Part shown: one piece after another, positions 42,795 through 50,003 of the stretch | How positions within the stretch are numbered: the stretch's first letter is position 1 | Layout of the letters: each line of letters opens with the position of its first letter | Assembly: GCF_003034965.1 (NCBI RefSeq) | Contig: NZ_PZKE01000002.1 | Span: 62,001 to 126,000 of the forward strand | Direction: 5' to 3' | Origin: Fuscovulum blasticum DSM 2131 | Lineage (GTDB): Bacteria > Pseudomonadota > Alphaproteobacteria > Rhodobacterales > Rhodobacteraceae | Length of the DNA: 64,000 nt | Program-made: the position numbers and the translations under genes | Notes under the pieces: model-generated | What the model was told of the DNA's origin: nothing | Database searches by the model: none | The model's input: only the letters and a program-made list of their open reading frames with translations

Positions 42795-43132
42795 TTCCGG
42801 CCTTCCAGAAGGTGGTCTTCGTGGCGGGCGACGATGTTCTCGACCCGCGCCATGATCTTGGTGTTTCCCTCCATCACGGCCCGCATCTCCTTCAGCTCAC
42901 CGCGCATCTCGGTCAGTTCCAGCCGCAGATCGTGGATGTGGTCCTTGCCGGGCAGGCCGGTGACGGTCTGTTCGACCGCCGTCAGACGGCTTTCGTGACG
43001 GCTGAGCCTGCCATCCAGCCCGTCGATCTTGTCGGCGACGGTCTTTCGGCCGGCGCGCACCCAGCCGACGATTGCGATCACGACGGTAGCGATCACCCCC
43101 ATGGTCACCGTGAAATCGAAGGCGATGTTCAT
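42791..43132 (-). CDS. DUF2730-like membrane-anchored coiled-coil protein (Mu gp25-like)
   Basis: A 113-residue protein with one N-terminal membrane helix (about 9-27, TMGVIATVVIAIVGWV) and a long coiled coil (about 35-105). Matches the DUF2730 family at this position in Mu-like phages. In the lysis cluster such a protein may act as spanin-like or holin accessory; this is inference. Confidence 0.78.
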   Translation of the reverse strand: MNIAFDFTVTMGVIATVVIAIVGWVRAGRKTVADKIDGLDGRLSRHESRLTAVEQTVTGLPGKDHIHDLRLELTEMRGELKEMRAVMEGNTKIMARVENIVARHEDHLLEGRK

Positions 43133-43638
43133 TTGCTGATCCACTTGGAAACGACGTCCTTCAGGGTGTGGCCGCCCATGTAGAGCGAGCAGTAGACGCC
43201 GGTCAGCCAGCCAAGGGCATCAAATGGCGCGGGCGGCAGGGCGATCTTCCAGACGGCGTTGGCGACGTGCAGGATCACGATGTTCCACGCCCACAGGAAC
43301 AGGATCAGGTACATGCCCCCGGGCCGCCAGGCGCGCATCCAGATCGGTTCGGCCGCTTCCGCCTGGAGCAGCGCGAACTGGCCCTGCAACCCGGCGGCAT
43401 AGAGGGCGACCAGCTCGGGGGCCATCGGCTCGACCTGGCGCATCGCCTCAATGACCCGGCCCGGATACTGTTCGGCCACGGCCTCGACCTCATCCGGGGC
43501 GACCTTGAGAGCATCAGCGATGTGGCGGATGACCTCGGTGGCCAGTTGGCCGCCGGCATCGCCCAGCTTGCGTGACAGGATGCGCTCGATCAGCGGCAAC
43601 CCGGCCGAAAGGGCGATGGCAGAAAGGGTGCCAGACAT
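43129..43638 (-). CDS. three-TM holin (GTA-holin type)
   Basis: A 169-residue protein: helical cytoplasmic part with LPLIERILSRKLG and DALKVAPDEVEAVAEQYPG, then hydrophobic segments (about 105-128 and 138-156, YLILFLWAWNIVILHVA). It matches the 3-TM holin family first described for gene-transfer-agent release. It sits directly after the endolysin, with a 1-base overlap, and would permit lysis. Confidence 0.82.
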   Translation of the reverse strand: MSGTLSAIALSAGLPLIERILSRKLGDAGGQLATEVIRHIADALKVAPDEVEAVAEQYPGRVIEAMRQVEPMAPELVALYAAGLQGQFALLQAEAAEPIWMRAWRPGGMYLILFLWAWNIVILHVANAVWKIALPPAPFDALGWLTGVYCSLYMGGHTLKDVVSKWISK

Positions 43639-44573
43639 CAGAAGCTCCGAAGCAGGTTGGCAAGGCTGGGGAAAACCCGCTGGACCTTGACCGCGATCAC
43701 GTCGCGGTAGCGGTAGGCCAGCACAGCCAGCCAGATCAGCAGGACGGCCAGCACGGCGGTATCCACCCAGGCCGGCAATGCCTGATCGGCGGCGCCGGTG
43801 GTGGTGACATAGGTGGCGGCCGGTGTGGCGGCGGCGGCAGGCGTGGACTTGGAAACCGCATCGATGCGACGTTGCAGGGTGCTGAGCGTGGCGCGGCCGA
43901 TGATGCCGTCGGGCGTCAACCCATGGTCCTGCTGGAACCGCACGGCGGCGGGCTGCAGCACCCAGCCGGGCCGGTCGCCGACCGCATAGCCGAGTTTCGC
44001 CAGGGCGGCGCGGGCCGCCGATTTCTCTTCCGGGGACAGCGCCAGCCCCCAGGTGGCCCAGCCGTCCACCACGGTTTCGCGCACTTTGACGGGATACTTG
44101 CCCAGGAGCAGGATATCCGCCTCGCGGTCCCGGCGCTTCACCAGCCCGGGCAACACGCGGCCGCCGCCCCGATTCCACAAGCCCAGGGCCGCGCGGATCG
44201 CAGCGGGTGCGGCCCCGGCCTTCCAGAGCTTGACCCAGCTCGCGCGGCCAATCGCTCCGCTGTTGAAATGGAACAGGACGCCGGCATCAAACTCATGCTG
44301 GGCGGGCCGCACGACCGTGCTGCCTGACGTGCTGCCTGACAGCTTCGCCATGGTGATTTCAACCGTCGGCTCATAGGCGCGCGACAACGACAGCGACAAC
44401 AGCCGCCGCGACTTCTCGCGTGTAATCACCATGCCCGCATGCGGCTTGATCACGCCGGAATTGCCGGTCAGGCCCACGCCGATGGTCCACTTGCCGGCGG
44501 GGCAGCGGTAGGCCCGGAGGACTTCACCCTCTTCGGCAACAAGGGTGGCGATGCCCGCGCTGCTGGTCTGCAT
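43638..44573 (-). CDS. endolysin: GH24-like lysozyme with peptidoglycan-binding domain and C-terminal membrane helix
   Basis: A 311-residue lysin. Residues 10-165 are a GH24-type lysozyme (EEGEVLRAYRCPAGKWTIGVG). Residues about 195-240 are a PG-binding-1 domain (AAVRFQQDHGLTPDGIIGRATLSTLQ). A single C-terminal membrane segment (about 270-290, AVLAVLLIWLAVLAY) is unusual for a soluble endolysin. First gene of the first late operon; late motif copy C is 53 bp upstream. Confidence 0.88.
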   Translation of the reverse strand: MQTSSAGIATLVAEEGEVLRAYRCPAGKWTIGVGLTGNSGVIKPHAGMVITREKSRRLLSLSLSRAYEPTVEITMAKLSGSTSGSTVVRPAQHEFDAGVLFHFNSGAIGRASWVKLWKAGAAPAAIRAALGLWNRGGGRVLPGLVKRRDREADILLLGKYPVKVRETVVDGWATWGLALSPEEKSAARAALAKLGYAVGDRPGWVLQPAAVRFQQDHGLTPDGIIGRATLSTLQRRIDAVSKSTPAAAATPAATYVTTTGAADQALPAWVDTAVLAVLLIWLAVLAYRYRDVIAVKVQRVFPSLANLLRSF

Positions 44574-44625
44574 GATCTGATCCCCGGAATGCTTTCCGGG
44601 AACGTCGCAGATCGGCGGCGCCGTC

Positions 44626-44648
44626 TCGCCCTTGAAGGTTTTCGGTGG
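44626..44648 (-). promoter_or_regulatory. late-promoter motif, copy C (lysis/terminase operon)
   Basis: Minus-strand core CGAAAACCTTCAAGGGCG, identical to copy A, and again exactly 53 bp upstream of the start codon. The downstream ATCTGCGAC is at the same 13-bp distance as ATCTGAGAC in copy A. It lies immediately downstream of the Mor-family activator gene. Confidence 0.75.
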
Positions 44649-44695
44649 GGGACGTGGACCCTCAGGTCTCCACGCGGGCAGTCTGGCAGATCAGC

Positions 44696-45082
44696 CTATT
44701 CGCTGTCAAACCGCAGTGTCATCTGACGGGAATTGGCCTCGTTCTCGATGGCGGCGCGATAGTTCGACACGGTGCGCGTGTGCATGTCGCAGGCCCGCGC
44801 GACCTCCTGCAAAGACGCGCCCGCCCGCAGCATCCGTTCCGCCTCTGCCCGGCGCCGCTTCGCCCCGCGCAGTGACCCGCACGGCAGCGTGACCCGGCCA
44901 TGGCCGATTTCGCGGATGATGGTTTCGGCGGCATCGACGCCAATCACCCGGGCCAGCGCTGAACCCTCGGCGCGGCGCGGGATGCTCAACTGGCACCCGC
45001 CCCAGTGCCGCAACAGCTCGGTCGTCAGTTCGGTGCCGATCAGCGCCTCGATATCGCCCGCGATGCCTGGGAAGGTGGTCAC
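44696..45082 (-). CDS. mor: Mor-family late transcription activator
   Basis: A 128-residue Mor/C-type activator. The dimerisation part includes LLRHWGGCQLSIPR and the Mor-like HGRVTLPCGSLRG strand region. The C-terminal HTH is GASLQEVARACDMHTRTVSNYRAAI. It is the last gene of the early operon. Only one such activator is visible, so it probably serves all three late promoters carrying the shared motif. Confidence 0.9.
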   Translation of the reverse strand: MTTFPGIAGDIEALIGTELTTELLRHWGGCQLSIPRRAEGSALARVIGVDAAETIIREIGHGRVTLPCGSLRGAKRRRAEAERMLRAGASLQEVARACDMHTRTVSNYRAAIENEANSRQMTLRFDSE

Positions 45083-45291
45083 TTCACCGCCTCCTTGATG
45101 CGGCCCCGCGCGGCGATCATTTCCAGCCGGTCAATCCGGCCGGGCAGCCGGGTCAGCTTGAGAACCATGGCCTCCATTGCCTCGCGCTGGCCCACCTCAA
45201 AGCGGAGCGCACGCTCCAGCACCTGCACCCGCGTCAGCAGGTCCAGGTGCGCCGCTTCGAGTTGGGCCAGACGGGCGGCGGTGTTGCTCAT
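45079..45291 (-). CDS. small coiled-coil early protein
   Basis: A 70-residue, almost wholly helical product (RLAQLEAAHLDLLTRVQVLERAL) coupled to mor and to the preceding gene by 4-base overlaps. No recognised family. Confidence 0.6.
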   Translation of the reverse strand: MSNTAARLAQLEAAHLDLLTRVQVLERALRFEVGQREAMEAMVLKLTRLPGRIDRLEMIAARGRIKEAVK

Positions 45292-45536
45292 GCCTCATCC
45301 TCGGCTGGCAACATGCGGGGCAGCGCTAGATCGCGGCGGCGCGGCATCACGGTCGTGACGTGGCAATCAGTGATAGTGTATCGCCAGCCCTCGCTCACAA
45401 CCGCGCAGGCCCCATGTTCGACCGCCAGGGCGGTGCGTTCCTCGATCGCACGGCGATGGGCTTCCACATCAATGCCCACCACCCTTTCGAGATAGCGCAC
45501 CAAGGCGTGGTCGGTGATGATGGGGCGGCGGGTCAT
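45288..45536 (-). CDS. small early protein of Mu-like phages
   Basis: An 82-residue protein, MTRRPIITDHALVRYLERVVGIDVEAHRR, resembling a conserved early protein near GemA in Mu-like prophages. The HALVRYLERV start recalls toxin/RelE-like 'HAxxR' proteins, but no activity is implied. Start overlaps the GemA stop. Confidence 0.65.
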   Translation of the reverse strand: MTRRPIITDHALVRYLERVVGIDVEAHRRAIEERTALAVEHGACAVVSEGWRYTITDCHVTTVMPRRRDLALPRMLPAEDEA

Positions 45537-45973
45537 TGCAGGGTCACCCCGGCGCGGGCGCACATGCTTTTCAGCGCGCGGATCACATCGTTGATCTGAC
45601 CGGCATCGGTCATTGCATCGATGTCGATCGGCACCGCCTGCCACTTGCCTTCAAACCGGGTCCGCACAAAGGCGTTCAGCCCATCGCGGCCCGGCTTCTT
45701 CAGCGCGCCCGCATCGCCAAGCCGCTTCCACAGGACATGGACAAAGCGCAGATCAGCCCGCCCCGCCGGTGTGCGGCGGCCCTTCGAGGCGCGCTTGAAC
45801 CCCGCCTTGAAACCCCGCGCCTTCAGCGCCTCCAGCACCCGCATCTGCTCGGCCGGGGTCATGTCCTTCAGGCTTGCCTTGCCGGTGGCAGCCTGTTGCA
45901 GATCCCGGCGTGTGTCGTCGTCCAGGCCCAACTGGCGGCAGGCGACGTGGATGGTTTTGAGGAGGGCAGTCAT
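45533..45973 (-). CDS. gemA: GemA/gp16-like regulatory protein
   Basis: A 146-residue protein of the Mu gp16 (GemA) family: IHVACRQLGLDDDTRRDLQQAATGKASLKDMT and the later FVHVLWKRLGDAGALKKPGRDGLNAFV. Mu GemA alters host gene expression and DNA supercoiling. Central in the early operon. Confidence 0.9.
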   Translation of the reverse strand: MTALLKTIHVACRQLGLDDDTRRDLQQAATGKASLKDMTPAEQMRVLEALKARGFKAGFKRASKGRRTPAGRADLRFVHVLWKRLGDAGALKKPGRDGLNAFVRTRFEGKWQAVPIDIDAMTDAGQINDVIRALKSMCARAGVTLQ

Positions 45974-46665
45974 GTGGTGGCCTCGATCCGGTGCGGCGTT
46001 CCCGAGGTGCCGTTTACACCCTGCGAAAGGTTCACCCGGTTCGCGGCATCCCAGCCCGACCAGACCGCGTTTTCGAAGCGTGGCTTGCCAACTGCTGGCG
46101 CGGGAACCGGCTTTGCTCCCTCGAAACGCTCATCCCGTGCGGCCCGGGCGACGGCATTTGCCGTCTTGTCGATCGAAGGGCCGAAGATTTCGATCAGCCG
46201 GCGCGACAGTCGCGCCACCATGCCGGCCGTAAAGTCCCTGACGGCCGCACGGCGCGTGGCATCCGTCTTGCGGCGCCGATAGAAGGCACCGGCCCTGAAA
46301 TCTGCGATTCCGGTGTCGACTGCCCGGCCGAGAACGGCAACCAGGTAAGCCGCGATTTCGGGGCCGGGATCGCGACCGACAAAGACCAACTGCGCCCCGC
46401 GCCGGCCCGACACATGAGAGTAAGTCGCCGCAGTATTGGTGCAATAGGCCACCACCGTCCAAAGCCGATCACGGGCGCTGCGGCCCTTGGTGCTGGCATT
46501 GACCGAGGCCTGTCCAATGGTGATGTCAGCCTCAGAAAGCCCATGCTCACGCATCAAGGCAGCGGCCTTTTCGGCAGCGGCCAATGCCTCTGCTTCGCTG
46601 CAACCCGCGGCCTTTGTCATTCGCAACAGGGCCGCGATCTTCTGCTTGATGCTTTCGACAGCCAT
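45970..46665 (-). CDS. DUF2786-family early protein
   Basis: A 231-residue protein. The N-terminal DUF2786 helix pair is IKQKIAALLRMTKAAGCSEAEALAAAEKAAALMREHGLSE, followed by a domain with RLWTVVAYCTNTAATYS and FVGRDPGPEIAAYLVAVL. Common in Mu-like early regions; function unknown. Confidence 0.82.
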   Translation of the reverse strand: MAVESIKQKIAALLRMTKAAGCSEAEALAAAEKAAALMREHGLSEADITIGQASVNASTKGRSARDRLWTVVAYCTNTAATYSHVSGRRGAQLVFVGRDPGPEIAAYLVAVLGRAVDTGIADFRAGAFYRRRKTDATRRAAVRDFTAGMVARLSRRLIEIFGPSIDKTANAVARAARDERFEGAKPVPAPAVGKPRFENAVWSGWDAANRVNLSQGVNGTSGTPHRIEATT

Positions 46666-46666
46666 T

Positions 46667-46912
46667 TCATTCCTCCCTTGAAAGGGCGTTGACGACCGCT
46701 TCCACGGGCACGCGGTAGCGCCCGGCGACAGCCTTGCGGGTGGCGGCCAGGTCCGCAGGGGTGGGCACGCCGATCAGCCAGTGGCGGCGACGGGCCGCAA
46801 CCTCGGCTTCATAGGCCGCGGCCAGCACGGCCGGGTCGACCTCGACCTGCGCGGGCGCCGGCCGGGGGCGATGCGACAGCGGGATGAACCACGGGCGCAG
46901 GATCATGATCAC
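46667..46912 (-). CDS. small early protein
   Basis: An 81-residue basic protein, MIMILRPWFIPLSHRPRP, ending in an HTH-like ATRKAVAGRYRVPVEAVVNALS. Coupled to DUF3164 by a 4-base overlap. Unrecognised. Confidence 0.6.
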   Translation of the reverse strand: MIMILRPWFIPLSHRPRPAPAQVEVDPAVLAAAYEAEVAARRRHWLIGVPTPADLAATRKAVAGRYRVPVEAVVNALSREE

Positions 46913-47568
46913 GCGCTCGCCAGATCGATGGTCAGGGTCTGCCAGGGCGCATCGAAGGCATCCCGGTGCTGGAAGCGCAGGTAGCTTTTCGAACCGATGA
47001 CATGCATGGCGTCGCGGATCGCTTCCTGCCCGCGCTTGAACTCGGGATCATCGTCCTTGACGTTCAACAGGACGAACACGTTTGCCCGGTTGATCTGGCC
47101 TTCCTTGTCGGTGTCGAAGGCACTGGTGATGATCGACCGGATCAGCGGGTCAGACCCCGCCGCGCGTTCGGTCAGCACCTTGTCGAACAGGGCCTTTGCC
47201 ACCTGCATTTCCGGCCCGTAGACGATCCGGTCCTGAATGCGGACCTCGATCTTCATCAGCCCGTCGAAGGTGGCGTAGGTGCGGTTGCCCTTCGGCCCTC
47301 CGACGGTCAGGCCGTATTCCTGCATCATCAGGGCGTCGAGCGAACCAAGGTCTTCGTAGACATGGCCTTTGAAGCGCCCGATCTGGGCTGCCAAAGCAAA
47401 GGCAAAGCCGAAGATCTTGCGGACCTGCTCGTCCTGCAGCTTCTTCATCGCCGGAATGTTCTCCAGCGCCCGCAGACCACCCTTGCCGTCGGCCATGTAC
47501 TGGTTGCCATTGGCTTCAATGATGCCATTCGGCACCGGGTGCGGTTCAAAGGTCGACTTGGGAACCAT
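46909..47568 (-). CDS. DUF3164-family early protein
   Basis: A 219-residue DUF3164 protein: MKKLQDEQVRKIFGFAFALAAQIGRFK, ALMMQEYGLTVGGPKGNRTY and NVFVLLNVKDDDPEFKRGQEAI. This family is a hallmark of Mu-like early operons. Function unknown. Confidence 0.9.
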   Translation of the reverse strand: MVPKSTFEPHPVPNGIIEANGNQYMADGKGGLRALENIPAMKKLQDEQVRKIFGFAFALAAQIGRFKGHVYEDLGSLDALMMQEYGLTVGGPKGNRTYATFDGLMKIEVRIQDRIVYGPEMQVAKALFDKVLTERAAGSDPLIRSIITSAFDTDKEGQINRANVFVLLNVKDDDPEFKRGQEAIRDAMHVIGSKSYLRFQHRDAFDAPWQTLTIDLASA

Positions 47569-47569
47569 T

Positions 47570-47788
47570 TCAGGCCTCCTTCTTGTTGATCAGGGTTTCC
47601 GGCGCCGTTGCGCCCGGTGCGATGGGCATCAGCCCCAGATGGATCAGCGCCCCGGCCATCGCCTCGATCTCGTCGGTCGACAGGCTGGTCGAGGCGCGGA
47701 CGCCGTCACGGTCGATGCGGCCCAGGGCGCGGGCGGCCAGCTCCAGCATCTGGCGGGTGCTGGCAAAGGGGACAGGGTCACGCGCCAT
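47570..47788 (-). CDS. small early protein
   Basis: A 72-residue product, MARDPVPFASTRQMLELAARALG, helical, in the early operon with an 11-bp overlap to the upstream gene. No family recognised. Confidence 0.55.
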   Translation of the reverse strand: MARDPVPFASTRQMLELAARALGRIDRDGVRASTSLSTDEIEAMAGALIHLGLMPIAPGATAPETLINKKEA

Positions 47789-48242
47789 GGCTGGAACCTC
47801 CCAGCAGCGTCAGCGCGGCAGCACGGGCGTCGGCATCGGCAAGGCTGGCGTCCTGCAGCACCCCGACGGCCGCCGTGATGCGGAGAGGGCTGGGCAGGCC
47901 GGGCGCCGCGCCGACCCAGGCGATGATCTCGGCCCGCAACTGGCGAAGACGGTCGCGATACTCGGGATCGGTGGCCAACCTGTCGGCGATCTTGGCCGCG
48001 GCCTCGTCAACCGTGGCCTGGTGGCGGCCGCCCAGCAGATCGCCGATCTGCGTGGATGCGGCGGCGGTCAGATCGCGCATCAGCCACATGCACTCATGCC
48101 GCAGGCGGCTGACGCCCCGGGTCTGGCCCGGCCCGCACAGTTCATGCATGGGCACCGCGGCGATGGCACAGAACGATGCCAGAACATCGGCAGGCGCCAT
48201 GAACCCGGGCGCGGCGGGGGCCGTTGCTGTGGCGGGCATCAT
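47778..48242 (-). CDS. early protein with DnaA-C-like HTH domain
   Basis: A 154-residue protein. Residues about 44-100 (SRLRHECMWLMRDLTAAASTQIG, then GGRHQATVDEAAAKI) match the DnaA domain IV helix-turn-helix that reads DnaA boxes. No ATPase part. It may bind phage or host DNA to influence replication; inferred from the domain. Confidence 0.72.
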   Translation of the reverse strand: MMPATATAPAAPGFMAPADVLASFCAIAAVPMHELCGPGQTRGVSRLRHECMWLMRDLTAAASTQIGDLLGGRHQATVDEAAAKIADRLATDPEYRDRLRQLRAEIIAWVGAAPGLPSPLRITAAVGVLQDASLADADARAAALTLLGGSSHGA

Positions 48243-48610
48243 GCCGAGGCCTCCTTTTTCATGCGGGGACAGGTGCGACAGGCGCGGTACATCCGCACCC
48301 GTTCACTGTTGACGTTGGAAAAGCTCGCGGCCGCGCGCATCCAGTCGCGACAGGTGGCCGTGCTGATCTCGCCCAAAGCGGGGCAGCGGATCGTTGTCGC
48401 GAAGAACAGGCCACGAACGATCTCTTCGACCGCCTGCATGTCGCCAAGGTACTTGGCCCGCAGCACAGCCGAGACGAGCGATGCCGATCGGTTCATCTGA
48501 CCAGCGACCTTGTTCTGACTGCTGGCGGCGCATTCTTCGGCCAGGCGCAGCACCCAGTCCGGCAGGGCCTCCCCCCAGGCATCGCGTGCGATGGTGATCG
48601 GATCGCTCAC
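48239..48610 (-). CDS. early DNA-binding protein with Cys cluster
   Basis: A 123-residue protein. An HTH-like segment (AASSQNKVAGQMNRSASLVSAVLRAKYLGDM) is followed by a C-terminal cluster of Cys residues (CRDWMRAAASFSN, then CRTCPRMKK) that may bind zinc. Coupled on both sides. Also known from other alphaproteobacterial Mu-like prophages, judging by pattern; not firmly identified. Confidence 0.68.
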   Translation of the reverse strand: MSDPITIARDAWGEALPDWVLRLAEECAASSQNKVAGQMNRSASLVSAVLRAKYLGDMQAVEEIVRGLFFATTIRCPALGEISTATCRDWMRAAASFSNVNSERVRMYRACRTCPRMKKEASA

Positions 48611-49194
48611 GGCTGGCCCTCCGCCATGTAGACGGAGCCCGTGTTCGGATCGTAGACCTGCCGCACCCTCTGCACCTGCGGTGCCTTGGGTCCGCTGTGC
48701 CGGATCAGCCGATAGCGGGCCGGCCGGGCGGCGTGGGGATCAGCCTTGACCAGAACCTTCAGATAGCCGGCGGCCAACAGCCGCTTGCAATAGTCCTTCG
48801 CCGTAGCCTCGGCCACCTCGACCGAGGCGTTGTGGATCAGGTCAAGGAAGCTGAAATCCTTCAGCATGTACATCGCCCGCCAGATCTGGCCGGTGATCTC
48901 TCCTTGCGTGACCCTTGTGCCGTCCGACCGGATGCGGGGCGCATGGTGGCCAACGTCCTGGACCAACATCCAATGGCTGGCCTGACCGGGCAGTGTCGCA
49001 ATGCTTTCCAGATACCCGGCAGCCGTCAGCGCCTTCAGATAGCGCATCACAGGCGCGCGGTTCACGCCGGTCGCGGCGGCGATGTCGCTGACCTTGAAGG
49101 GGCCATTCACCGCCTTGATCGCCAGCCAGATTTCCTGACGCCCCGCGCCAGCCTGATCGACCGGCAGCCGTCCGATCTTGGTCGGTGCCGTCAT
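48607..49194 (-). CDS. early winged-helix protein
   Basis: A 195-residue protein with a winged-helix N-terminal domain (IWLAIKAVNGPFKVSDIAAATGVNRAPVMRYLKALTAAGYL) and a second, similar module after residue 110 (LIHNASVEVAEATAKDYCKRLLAAGYL). Two HTH modules suggest a DNA-binding regulator. Overlaps the transposase B gene by 4 bases. Confidence 0.72.
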   Translation of the reverse strand: MTAPTKIGRLPVDQAGAGRQEIWLAIKAVNGPFKVSDIAAATGVNRAPVMRYLKALTAAGYLESIATLPGQASHWMLVQDVGHHAPRIRSDGTRVTQGEITGQIWRAMYMLKDFSFLDLIHNASVEVAEATAKDYCKRLLAAGYLKVLVKADPHAARPARYRLIRHSGPKAPQVQRVRQVYDPNTGSVYMAEGQP

Positions 49195-49946
49195 GCCACG
49201 ACCCTCCGCGGGGCCGGGGCCTCGCCCAGGAAGAACTCGATCCTCGGCACATCGGCCAGGGTGATCTCCGCCCGGCCCGAGGTCAGCGCGTAAAGGTTGA
49301 TCTGGTTCAGGTTGGCCACGATCCGACGGAAGTTCGCGGCCGACTTCTCCAGCACCACCTGCAGCACGTCATCCGGCAGCGTCAGATGCGGCTGCTTCAG
49401 TTGTGCCAGCACCTTGGTCTCGCGCAGGTCGGCCGGTTGCGCACCGGCCCAGGCGCCGATCCGGTTGTGGATGCGCTCCCACCGCCGCAGGCGCTGCGGC
49501 AGCATTTCCTCGCCGATCAGCACCATCGCGCTGCCATGCGAGCTGACATAGATGTCGTGGATCACACCCATCATGTCATCGCGGCAAAGTTGGTGCGCTT
49601 CATCTAGCAGCAGAGGGCGGCCGGACTTTGCCAGCTCCTCGCCGATCTGCTCGACCATGTCGCTGATCATGCCCTGCGGGGTCATGCCCAGCGCCTGGAC
49701 GATCTTCGTGACCAGCACCTTGCGGGACCAGACCGACTTCACCTCAACCCAGCAGGCGTCATAGACCTGCGCGTTATAGGTTGCGGCGCTGGACTTCCCG
49801 TAACCCGAGAAGCCGTGGAAACAACCCATGCCAGGCAGATCGGGGTCGCGTTCGCGCAACTGCTGAATGGCCGCGCCCAGCAGCATGACGTTTCGCAGGG
49901 GCGCCACATTCGAGATGGTCTTGTTCTTTTCCATTCCGTCCAACAT
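49191..49946 (-). CDS. B: MuB-like transposition target-delivery ATPase
   Basis: A 251-residue AAA+ ATPase. Walker A GFSGYGKSS (45-53) and Walker B RPLLLDEAH (110-118). Like MuB it would bind target DNA, activate the transposase and provide target immunity. Strong GAGGAG ribosome site before the ATG at 49946. Follows transposase A. Confidence 0.92.
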   Translation of the reverse strand: MLDGMEKNKTISNVAPLRNVMLLGAAIQQLRERDPDLPGMGCFHGFSGYGKSSAATYNAQVYDACWVEVKSVWSRKVLVTKIVQALGMTPQGMISDMVEQIGEELAKSGRPLLLDEAHQLCRDDMMGVIHDIYVSSHGSAMVLIGEEMLPQRLRRWERIHNRIGAWAGAQPADLRETKVLAQLKQPHLTLPDDVLQVVLEKSAANFRRIVANLNQINLYALTSGRAEITLADVPRIEFFLGEAPAPRRVVA

Positions 49947-50003
49947 GCTCTCTCCTCACCGTCCAAGCCGCCGTGGGGCCTTGCCCGCCCCCGGCGGCAA
50001 TCT

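Noticed and set aside
43129-43638. Gene-transfer-agent cluster, suggested by the GTA-type holin
   Set aside because: The surrounding genes are a full Mu-like set with transposases and ends; no GTA head-tail operon is present.
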